Assembly (NCBI RefSeq): GCF_007954275.1
Contig: NZ_VOLT01000002.1
Location: 496,001 to 560,000 of the forward strand
Length of the DNA stretch: 64,000 nt
Source: Colwellia demingiae
Lineage (GTDB): Bacteria; Pseudomonadota; Gammaproteobacteria; Enterobacterales; Alteromonadaceae
Direction: 5' to 3'
Positions 17,697 to 25,127 of this stretch are shown in pieces (within the stretch, counting starts at the first letter, position 1; each line of letters starts with the position of its first letter). Made by a program: the position numbers and the translations under genes. The notes below the pieces were generated by a model, which was not told the origin of the DNA, did no database searches, and saw only the letters and a list, made by a program, of their open reading frames with translations.

Positions 17697-18176
17697 AATA
17701 GTCTCCTAGCGACATAGCGTATTTAGCGATTTATTTTTTTATTTCGCTTCATTACGCCTTTCTTAAAAAAGAATTAGTAATAATTTATGAACATTGTAGT
17801 AAAAGTGTGGATATAGATTTCTGTCAAAATATCTCCTAGGAGCTAACAGTGGCAAAAATCCATATTCAACTTTTAACTGTTAAATACACTACCAAGCTTT
17901 GTTTTAACGGGGTATTAGCCTTTAGTCTAGATCACAAAAAAATCCTAAAAACAGTAGCTTAACTGAGTAAATAGTCTATTTTTAAATTTCCCTCTATTTA
18001 ATCATGATTTAGTTAGGTTTCACTAAAAAACCAAAGTTATACACCCTTTATAGCAATTACGTCTCGAACTTTAGTCTAGGTTTAAGCAATAACACTTGTC
18101 TCTTAGCTCACAAGGTTCTAAATTAACGATATCACTCGATATTTGGTCATAAATTCCTAAAGGAAGAGGCAATAGC
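17697..18176. promoter_or_regulatory. Divergent control region between the symporter and the cNMP/CBS/DUF294 gene
   Basis: These 480 bp hold the promoters of both units. Two copies of CTTTAGTCTAG occur, at 17920-17930 and 18069-18079. The first extends to TAGCCTTTAGTCTAG (17916-17930), one mismatch from the palindrome TAGACT-TT-AGTCTA, and similar palindromes precede the porin gene at 30619-30663. A perfect CTCCTAGGAG dyad lies at 17833-17842. I infer a response-regulator site (ActP-type genes in Vibrio and Pseudomonas are under the CrbS/CrbR pair), but the protein that binds here is not known. Confidence 0.5.
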
Positions 18177-20051
18177 ATGGATACTGAACTTTCAGAAATT
18201 AGCACTTTTATTCACAGCATCCCGCCTTTTGATAGCTTACCCAAACAAGTGCTTGCTCAGCTTGTTCGTGAATTAAATATCAATTATGTTAGAAAAGGTG
18301 ATGATTTACCGCCAAAAGGCATTAATGAACCCAGGTTATACATATTACGAAAAGGGGCTATCAGCTGCCTCTCACCAGATGGTGAATTAGTCAGTCGACT
18401 CGGTGAAGGAGACTTGTGTGACGCCTTTTATCATAGCGATGCCAGTGCGCTCAGTAATAGCCAATCCACTGTAACAAGCCAGCTCAACGTTCATACTGAT
18501 GAAGACTGCTTAATCTACAGTGTCGAAGCAAGCGTATTACATGAGATAGGTAAGCGTTTTCCTAGTATTAGTGACTATTTTAGCCAAAATTCAGCACAAC
18601 GTTTAAAAACTAAAATGAGTCAAGTTAATGAAGAAGCTATTTTATCTTCTACCTTGATGAATACTTCGGTCAGTAACTTCTATCAGAGTCCTGTCGCCTC
18701 TATTGATGCTGAACAAACGATTCAGCAAGCCGCGGTGCAAATGACTGAACAAGGCTATTCTTGCCTAGTTGTACTTGAGCATGAGAATCCTGTTGGTATT
18801 GTTACGGATAAAGATATCCGCCGACGCTGCGTAGCCGAGGGGTTAGCAACCAGTGAAGTCATTAGCGAAATTATGACACGCGACATGTGTACTATTGATG
18901 CAAAAAGCAACGCTTATGATGCCTTAATGATGATGACAGCTAAGCATATCCACCACCTACCGGTCACCAAACATGACAACCTTGTCGGTATGGTTACCGT
19001 CACAGACTTGATTAATAATGAAGGCCATAATGCCATAAACTTATCCGGCATTATTAACAAAGCTAATACACTATCTGAATTAAAAGAAATCAGCCACTTG
19101 TTACCTAAACTACAAATTAGATTAGCAAAATTAGGTAGCAGTGCCGACCATGTTGGTAAAAGTGTTAGCGCAATTACCATGGCTTTCACCAAACGTTTGA
19201 TTGAGATGGCTGAATACAAGTTTGGCCAAGCTCCAGTGCCATATGCATGGCTTGCTGCGGGCTCACAAGCACGGCAAGAGCAACTGGCTCATTCAGATCA
19301 AGATAATGCCATTATTATCTGCGATTCAATGAAACCTTATGATGATGCTTGGTTTGAAAGTCTTGCTACTTTCGTCTGTGATGGTTTAGCCGAGTGTGGT
19401 TTTATATACTGTCCCGGCGATATTATGGCAACCAATCCAAAATGGCGACAGCCCCAAAAAATCTGGCATAACTACTTTACTGGTTGGGTGGAAACTCCTA
19501 GTCCGAAGGCTTTGTTAAATAGTAGTGTATTCTTTGATTTAGAAACCATATATGGTGACGTCTCCCTACTGAACAAAGTTAGAAAACAACTACTGATAAA
19601 AACTCAAAAAAGTACGTTATTTATCGCACATTTATCTAAAAACGCTTTAAATTTACGTCCACCTCTTGGCTTTTTCCGTGATTTTGTTCTAAAACAAAAT
19701 GGTAAGCATAAAGCCACATTAGATTTAAAACATAATGGTATCGCGCCTGTGGTCGATTTAGCTCGAATTTATGCACTTGCAGAAGGCATCAGCTCGGTGA
19801 ATACCATAGAGCGAATTCAACAAGCGGCTGGCACACCTTCATTAACAAAAGCCTCCGCAGAAAACTTAATTGATGCCTACGAGTTTTTAGGTATGCTCAG
19901 AGTTGAACACCAAGCGAAAGAGTTAGCGCGAGGCGAAAGCCCTGACAACTACTTATCACCAAAAGAAATTTCTAAGCTAGAACGTGAACACCTTAAAGAT
20001 GCATTCAAGGTGATCAAAAGTCTACAAGACGCTAGACAATCGAGTTACTAA
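18177..20051 (+). CDS. cNMP-binding / CBS-domain / DUF294 nucleotidyltransferase-like protein
   Basis: A 624-residue cytoplasmic signalling protein. Order of domains: cyclic-nucleotide-binding fold (about 15-135, PPKGINEPRLYILRKGAIS, SRLGEGDLCDAF), two CBS domains (about 165-285, CLVVLEHENPVGIVTDKDIR and HHLPVTKHDNLVGMVTVTDL), a DUF294 putative nucleotidyltransferase (AWLAAGSQARQEQLAHSDQD at about 355, a GSxARxE..DQD active-site pattern) and the DUF294 C-terminal substrate-binding region. Such proteins sit beside acetate-type symporters in many gammaproteobacteria and probably adjust transport or carbon use in response to a nucleotide. The stop codon overlaps the start of the exonuclease gene (TAATG), so they form an operon. 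GGAAGAGG precedes the ATG. Confidence 0.9.
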   Translation: MDTELSEISTFIHSIPPFDSLPKQVLAQLVRELNINYVRKGDDLPPKGINEPRLYILRKGAISCLSPDGELVSRLGEGDLCDAFYHSDASALSNSQSTVTSQLNVHTDEDCLIYSVEASVLHEIGKRFPSISDYFSQNSAQRLKTKMSQVNEEAILSSTLMNTSVSNFYQSPVASIDAEQTIQQAAVQMTEQGYSCLVVLEHENPVGIVTDKDIRRRCVAEGLATSEVISEIMTRDMCTIDAKSNAYDALMMMTAKHIHHLPVTKHDNLVGMVTVTDLINNEGHNAINLSGIINKANTLSELKEISHLLPKLQIRLAKLGSSADHVGKSVSAITMAFTKRLIEMAEYKFGQAPVPYAWLAAGSQARQEQLAHSDQDNAIIICDSMKPYDDAWFESLATFVCDGLAECGFIYCPGDIMATNPKWRQPQKIWHNYFTGWVETPSPKALLNSSVFFDLETIYGDVSLLNKVRKQLLIKTQKSTLFIAHLSKNALNLRPPLGFFRDFVLKQNGKHKATLDLKHNGIAPVVDLARIYALAEGISSVNTIERIQQAAGTPSLTKASAENLIDAYEFLGMLRVEHQAKELARGESPDNYLSPKEISKLEREHLKDAFKVIKSLQDARQSSY

Positions 20052-20767
20052 TGACCAGTACAACCTTAGCAAATTCAAATATTTTTGGTTGGTTACTTGG
20101 TTATGAAGCCAAGCGTAAACAGTTGTTAAAAAAAGCACCTGAAGGCGCATTACGAGATTATTTATCGGTACCCTTACCTGATATAAATACTCTCATTGAT
20201 AAGGTAGAAATTTTAGCGGTCGATTTTGAAACAACCGGTCTTAACGCCAAACAAGATAAACTACTCAGTGTTGGCTTTGTTACACTGAAAAAGCAGCAAA
20301 TATCACTCAAAACAAGCTATCACCAAATTATCAAAACTAAAGCACAACTTGAAGAAAGTAATGTCATTATTCATCACATTACCGACAGCCAAAAAGAACA
20401 GGGACAAGCATTAGCGATAGTGGTTGAAGAGTTATTAAAAGCCTTAGCGGGTAAAGTAATGCTGGTACATTTTGCCCGTATTGAAAAGCAATTTTTGACT
20501 GAAGCGTGTTATGAGTTATATGGTATGGCACCCTCTTTTCCCATGATAGATACACTTGTACTTGCTAAGCGCCGTTTAGATAAACGTGATGTTTCCTATG
20601 ACCCCTCAGAGTTACGCTTGACTAACTTACGACGTAAGTTTCAGCTCCCAGAACACCATGCCCATAATGCACTATACGACGCGATTGCCACCGCTGAATT
20701 ATTTATGGCACAAATGAGTAAAGCCAATAAAGATGGTAAAACACCACTTAAAGATGTTTTATTGTAG
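20051..20767 (+). CDS. DnaQ-like 3'-5' exonuclease (DEDDh family)
   Basis: A 238-residue exonuclease resembling the DNA polymerase III epsilon subunit. The DEDDh residues are visible: ILAVDFETTGLNAKQDKLLS (first Asp and Glu), MLVHFARIEKQFL, and EHHAHNALYDAIATAELF (His and last Asp). The first 50 residues are a family-specific N-terminal extension. It overlaps the DUF294 gene by one base and is cotranscribed with it, an association also seen in related genera, so its role may be in nucleotide or RNA turnover rather than replication proofreading. Its stop codon TAG is formed by the left edge of the MITE-like element at 20765. Removing the element and one TA would leave TAA in the same place, so the protein end seems unchanged. 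Confidence 0.88.
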   Translation: MTSTTLANSNIFGWLLGYEAKRKQLLKKAPEGALRDYLSVPLPDINTLIDKVEILAVDFETTGLNAKQDKLLSVGFVTLKKQQISLKTSYHQIIKTKAQLEESNVIIHHITDSQKEQGQALAIVVEELLKALAGKVMLVHFARIEKQFLTEACYELYGMAPSFPMIDTLVLAKRRLDKRDVSYDPSELRLTNLRRKFQLPEHHAHNALYDAIATAELFMAQMSKANKDGKTPLKDVLL

Positions 20768-21031
20768 GGTCAGTTGGCCTTTCGTGGTTAAATTTTGTTC
20801 GAGTTAAAAGCGATTTAATCGCGGCGAGTAGTGTGTAGCCTAGTCATTCTAAGCAAATATTACTCAACAAAGAGTAAAGCGCTTTTAGCCGAATCCTCCG
20901 GATAGCGTTTGTTGGTCATTTTTACGGCGTTATCGCCTTTTTATGTGGAAAAACCACATGGCAAAGGCTCTGTCTTGTATAAATACCCAGCAAAAGGCTA
21001 CAAAAACAATCCGAAAGTTCAACAGTCCCTA
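20765..21031. mobile_element. MITE-like element, copy 1
   Basis: A 267-bp non-coding element flanked by TA on both sides with terminal inverted repeats (right end, read inward: TAGGGACTGTTGAACTTTCG; left end: TAGGGTCAGTTGGCCTTTCG). The same sequence occurs in the opposite orientation at 36838-37105, aligning along its whole length with scattered substitutions. Inside are hairpins, including GGCG-TTAT-CGCC followed by five T (20926-20942), which can act as a terminator, and ATGTGG..CCACAT (20943-20959). There is no transposase gene. TA flanks suggest past mobilisation by a Tc1/mariner/IS630-type enzyme. Confidence 0.8.
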
Positions 21032-21160
21032 ATAACAACAATACAACTTCTTCATTTCTTTTGTTAAATAATATGTGCTTTTGAGCTGTAGCTCTTCCGC
21101 TTTACCGTGCTTAGGTTACAATCATAAAATGTTAGTAGAACCTCTACAAAAAGGATGCTC

Positions 21161-22522
21161 ATGAATAACTTATTGAACGCACAAAACAACGGCACACCAT
21201 TAATTATCATTGAAAAATCAGCCTATCAAGCTTGGCTTGAAAGCCAAACTCAACAAAGCCAAACTTGGTTGTTAAACACGCAGTTTAGCGGTAACGGCTT
21301 AGCCCTTATCCCTAATAATCAAGGCGAACTCAGCCAGGTGTTATTTGTAGTTACTGATGCGAGTGACTTTTTTGCTTGTGGCGACTTAATTAAGCAGTTA
21401 CCACAAGGTCAGTATTTATTACAAACAGAGCCGGAGCATGTTGAACCTATTAGCTTTGGTTGGTTAGTGGGTGCTTACCAATATGATAGATACATCAGTC
21501 ATAAATCAACTAAACAATTAGCGAGTTTAGCAATTAACAATGTTGATATTGTAGAAAGCGCAATAAAGTTTGCTCAAGCGACCGCATTGACTCGTGATTT
21601 AGTAAATACGCCTGCTGCCGATATGATGCCAGTAGACATTGCTCAAGCGGCATTAGAACTCGCAGAGCAATTTAACGGTAATGTTAAGCAAATAATTGGT
21701 GATGAACTTTTAGTACAGAATTACCCGACCATTCATGCTGTCGGCCGTGCCAGCATTCATACACCCCGCTTAGTCGATTTAACGTGGGGCGATAGTAAAA
21801 ATCCACAAGTTACTTTAGTCGGTAAAGGTGTTTGTTTTGATAGTGGTGGTTTAGATATGAAACCAGCTGCTGGCATGCGAAACATGAAAAAGGACATGGG
21901 CGGCGCTGCACATGTGTTAGGTCTAGCACAATTAATCATGGCGCATAACTTACCAATTAATTTGCGTGTGTTAATTCCAGCGGTAGAAAATGCGGTATCA
22001 AGCAACGCACTTCGCCCAGGAGATGTGGTTACTACACGCAAAGGTCTTACTGTTGAAATTCACAATACCGATGCTGAAGGTCGTTTAGTTTTATGTGATG
22101 CGCTAGCCGAGGCAGAAAATGATGAACCTGAATTAATTATAGATTTTGCCACGCTAACGGGTGCAATGCGTGTTGCTTTAGGTACTGAATTACCTGGTTT
22201 TTTCTCTACCAATGATGAAGTTGCCGCAGGTATTACCTTAGCGGGTAGCAAAATTAACGATCCAGTTTGGCGTATGCCACTTTATAGCCCATACGATAAT
22301 ATGTTCGACAGCACCATTGCTGATATGACTAACTGTCCTACACAGCCTTTTGGCGGTGCTATTACTGCAGCGTTATATTTACAACGTTTTGTCGAAAAAA
22401 CAGATTGGGTACATTTTGATGTAATGGCGTTTAACATTCGCCATTTGTCAGGGCGTCCATTAGGTGGTGAAGCCTTTGGTATTCGTGCCGTGTTTGATTA
22501 CTTAGAAGCTAGATTTAACTAA
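21161..22522 (+). CDS. Leucyl aminopeptidase family protein (peptidase M17)
   Basis: A cytoplasmic M17 metallo-aminopeptidase of about 453 residues that removes N-terminal amino acids from peptides. The C-terminal catalytic domain shows LVGKGVCFDSGGLDMKPA (metal-binding Lys and Asp), KKDMGGAAHVLG and NTDAEGRLVLCDAL, the M17 signature with two metal ligands and the catalytic Arg. The N-terminal 150 residues are the divergent macro-like domain. An in-frame ATG two codons earlier (21155) lies too close to the AAAAAGG ribosome site. The ATG at 21161 has the right 6-nt spacing and is preferred. The gene stands alone, with the MITE upstream and a large terminator/repeat structure downstream. Confidence 0.92.
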   Translation: MNNLLNAQNNGTPLIIIEKSAYQAWLESQTQQSQTWLLNTQFSGNGLALIPNNQGELSQVLFVVTDASDFFACGDLIKQLPQGQYLLQTEPEHVEPISFGWLVGAYQYDRYISHKSTKQLASLAINNVDIVESAIKFAQATALTRDLVNTPAADMMPVDIAQAALELAEQFNGNVKQIIGDELLVQNYPTIHAVGRASIHTPRLVDLTWGDSKNPQVTLVGKGVCFDSGGLDMKPAAGMRNMKKDMGGAAHVLGLAQLIMAHNLPINLRVLIPAVENAVSSNALRPGDVVTTRKGLTVEIHNTDAEGRLVLCDALAEAENDEPELIIDFATLTGAMRVALGTELPGFFSTNDEVAAGITLAGSKINDPVWRMPLYSPYDNMFDSTIADMTNCPTQPFGGAITAALYLQRFVEKTDWVHFDVMAFNIRHLSGRPLGGEAFGIRAVFDYLEARFN

Positions 22523-22559
22523 GACTACTTAACTAAGTAACATTCTGCGTTAAACAAAT

Positions 22560-22668
22560 AAAAAGCCTGCACTTAATACCCGCTCCACTTGAAGAGGTCA
22601 GTTTCAGCTGAATCATGCATCTTCAAGTGGAACGGGTATATATCTTCTAGATAATACGCAGGCTTTTT
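22560..22668 (+). terminator. Aminopeptidase terminator with a repeat inside its loop
   Basis: AAAAAGCCTGC (22560-22570) pairs perfectly with GCAGGCTTTTT (22658-22668), an 11-bp stem ending in a T run. Instead of a short loop, the 87 bp between the arms contain a complete palindromic repeat (22576-22639). The repeat seems to have entered an existing terminator. Confidence 0.78.
22576..22639. repeat. Palindromic intergenic repeat, complete copy
   Basis: Arms of 20 bp, ATACCCGCTCCACTTGAAGA and TCTTCAAGTGGAACGGGTAT, are complementary except for one position, with a 24-bp loop that itself contains CAGCTG. One arm and half the loop recur at 10000-10034, so this is a dispersed family. Confidence 0.85.
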
Positions 22669-22810
22669 CTATTGAGTGTTTACTCACTCAATTATTTAAT
22701 CCCAGTTTTCACACCTCTCATCGAATTTAAGACACTTTTCATTGGTTTACCCTGCAAAAAAACATAAACTCGTGAGTGAAATTTTTTCGAATAGACCTTT
22801 AGGACTAGAA

Positions 22811-24892
22811 ATGACACTAAAAATAAACTCATTAAAGCGGGCCTTAGCGATCAGCTTAGGTTTGCTTACTTGTTCTGTCGCAATGGCTGAGCATGCAAGC
22901 AAAGTTATCACTGCTGAAAACCTTGCTACTCTGCAATCAGTCAGTCAAGCACAAGTAAGCCCGAGTGGTGAATACGTTGCTTATACTCGCTCAGTTCCTC
23001 GTGAAATCTATGTTGAAAAAGATGGCAAAAACTGGGGTGAACTTTACCTAGTAGACGATAAAGGCGTAGAGCGCCCTTATATTACTGGTGAAGTAAATGT
23101 TAAAAACATTCAGTGGTCTACTGACGGCTCATTGATATATTTCTTAGCAAAAATGAACCATGATGAATTCACCACACTTTATCAAATACCAGCAAACGGT
23201 GGCCAAGCTCAAAAAACTGTAGTGTTAAAAGATACTAATATTAGTAGCTACGCACTTAGCAGTGATAATAAAAAAATCGCCATTTTAGCTAAAAAAGCAA
23301 AAGACGAATCTATTAAAAAACTAAAAGACTTAGGCTTTAAAGCAGAAGTTTTCGAAGAAGAACTAACCAATCAACTTTTATACGTAACTGACCTTACACA
23401 GTCTGATCAAGCGATCACGCCTGAAGCATGGGACATCAAAGGTTATGTTTCTGATGTACATTTTTCACCAACCGGTAAAGGCTTATTAATTAAAACTCAA
23501 CCAACAGCGTTAATTGATGACAAATACATGAAGTCACAATGGCACATTGTTGATATCGCTAAAAAAGCAGTTAAAACGTCTTTTGCTACTGAAGGAAAAT
23601 TAGGCGCTGCAGAATTTTCATACGATGGTAAATATGTTGCCCTGCACGGCGCACAAGATAAACATGATCCAGCAAATGGTCGTTTATTTATTGCCAATGT
23701 GGCTTCTGGAAAAATAAGTAACTGGCTCCCAAACTTTAAAGGTCACGTCAGTGACTTTGAATGGTCAAATAAGCGTAATGAATTATTCTTTATCGCTAAT
23801 ATTGGTACGCAATCAGTTGTTGCCAAAATTAAACCTGGTTCTAACAAATACAAAACAGTTGTCGATGCGGGTAAATTTATTGCCGGTAATTTAAGTATCT
23901 CCAACTCAGACAAAACTGTTGTGGTAAAAGGCCACACTGCCCAACATCCTAACGAAGTGTTTATGTTACGCGGTAAAAAACAAACACGTTTAACTGACTC
24001 AAATGTTTGGTTAAATGATATTGCTTTAGCTAAACAAGAAAGTCTTACCATTAAAGCCCGTGATGGTGTTGAGATTGGAGGTGTTTTAGTTTACCCACTA
24101 GATTACAAAAAAGGTCAACGTTACCCATTAATCATGTCAGTACATGGTGGCCCTGAAAGCCATGATAAAGATGGTTGGATGACAGCATATTCTCGTCCTG
24201 GTCAATTGGCGGCAGCACAAGGTTACGCTGTGTTTTATCCAAACTACCGTGGTAGCACAGGTAAAGGCGTTGATTATTCTAAATTGGGTCAGAACGATTA
24301 CGCTGGTAAGGAATTCGATGATTTAGTAGACCTTAAAAATCATTTAGTTAACATTGGTTTAGTCAACGAGAAAAAAGTGGGTATTACCGGTGGTTCATAT
24401 GGTGGTTATGCTTCAGCTTGGGGCGCAACTAAGTTAACTAAGCATTTTGCCGCCAGTGTTATGTTTGTTGGTATTTCTAATCAGTTATCAAAGTTTGGTA
24501 CTACCGATATTTCTAACGAAATGCATTTAGTTCATGCTCGTTCATATCCGTGGGATAAATGGCAATGGTACCTGGAGCGCAGTCCTATTTATTGGGTAGA
24601 GCAATCTGAAACGCCATTACTAATTATGCACGGTAAAGCCGATCCTCGCGTACATCCTGCACAATCTATGGAGATGTACCGTTATATGAAGGTCCATGGC
24701 AAAACAGTACGTTTAGTTTATTATCCAGGCGAAGGGCACGGTAATAAACGTGCTGCAGCCAAGTACGATTACAGCTTGCGTTTAATGCGTTGGATGGATA
24801 ACTATTTAAAACATGATAACAAACCGATGCCAGCTCATGACTTACCTCATGCAGTTAACTTAACAGCACAAAAAGAAGCTGATAAGAAATAA
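22811..24892 (+). CDS. Exported S9-family prolyl oligopeptidase-like peptidase
   Basis: A 693-residue serine peptidase of the S9 dipeptidyl/acylaminoacyl peptidase group. The signal peptide is clear from the ATG at 22811 (MTLKINSLKRALAISLGLLT, ending SVAMAEH), and AGGA lies 6 nt before this ATG. A TTG at 22742 would bury the signal sequence and is rejected. A WD-like beta-propeller (about 45-400) precedes the alpha/beta-hydrolase domain, which has GGSYGGYAS (catalytic Ser), GKADPRVHPAQS (Asp) and GEGHGNKR (His). It should act in the periplasm on short peptides, which suits a marine heterotroph feeding on protein. A terminator follows at 24924. Confidence 0.93.
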   Translation: MTLKINSLKRALAISLGLLTCSVAMAEHASKVITAENLATLQSVSQAQVSPSGEYVAYTRSVPREIYVEKDGKNWGELYLVDDKGVERPYITGEVNVKNIQWSTDGSLIYFLAKMNHDEFTTLYQIPANGGQAQKTVVLKDTNISSYALSSDNKKIAILAKKAKDESIKKLKDLGFKAEVFEEELTNQLLYVTDLTQSDQAITPEAWDIKGYVSDVHFSPTGKGLLIKTQPTALIDDKYMKSQWHIVDIAKKAVKTSFATEGKLGAAEFSYDGKYVALHGAQDKHDPANGRLFIANVASGKISNWLPNFKGHVSDFEWSNKRNELFFIANIGTQSVVAKIKPGSNKYKTVVDAGKFIAGNLSISNSDKTVVVKGHTAQHPNEVFMLRGKKQTRLTDSNVWLNDIALAKQESLTIKARDGVEIGGVLVYPLDYKKGQRYPLIMSVHGGPESHDKDGWMTAYSRPGQLAAAQGYAVFYPNYRGSTGKGVDYSKLGQNDYAGKEFDDLVDLKNHLVNIGLVNEKKVGITGGSYGGYASAWGATKLTKHFAASVMFVGISNQLSKFGTTDISNEMHLVHARSYPWDKWQWYLERSPIYWVEQSETPLLIMHGKADPRVHPAQSMEMYRYMKVHGKTVRLVYYPGEGHGNKRAAAKYDYSLRLMRWMDNYLKHDNKPMPAHDLPHAVNLTAQKEADKK

Positions 24893-24923
24893 TCAACCGT
24901 CGCTTTAGTTACAAAATCATAAT

Positions 24924-24952
24924 AAAAAGGTCAGCTTAGCTGGCCTTTTTTA
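24924..24952 (+). terminator. Intrinsic terminator of the S9 peptidase gene
   Basis: GGTCAGC-TTA-GCTGGCC (7 bp, one G-U) flanked by five A and six T, about 30 bp past the stop codon. Confidence 0.88.
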
Positions 24953-25036
24953 TTACCCTACAAAACAAAAACAAGTCGATAAATATGCGCTAAATCAAAC
25001 ATTTTAAAAATAACTCAAATAAAAACAAAACAAAGA

Positions 25037-25065
25037 TTGCAAATGATAATAGTTATCATTAGAAT
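25037..25065 (+). promoter_or_regulatory. Fur-controlled promoter of the TonB receptor gene
   Basis: TTGCAA (25037-25042), a 17-bp spacer and TAGAAT (25060-25065) form a sigma-70 promoter. The spacer is a Fur box: TGATAAT-A-GTTATCA matches the 7-1-7 consensus TGATAAT-N-ATTATCA at all but one position. Iron-replete Fur would block RNA polymerase directly. Confidence 0.88.
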
Positions 25066-25127
25066 TCGCACAAATTATTTTATTGCACACTTGTTTACTC
25101 TTCTATTAATTAAGGTTTGAGTTATTT

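Noticed and set aside
20765..21031. A decayed transposase gene in the MITE-like element
   Set aside because: No frame of useful length in either copy and no transposase motif; the content is hairpins only.
22742..22810. An N-terminal extension of the S9 peptidase from a TTG
   Set aside because: It would bury the signal peptide, and the ATG at 22811 has a well-placed AGGA.
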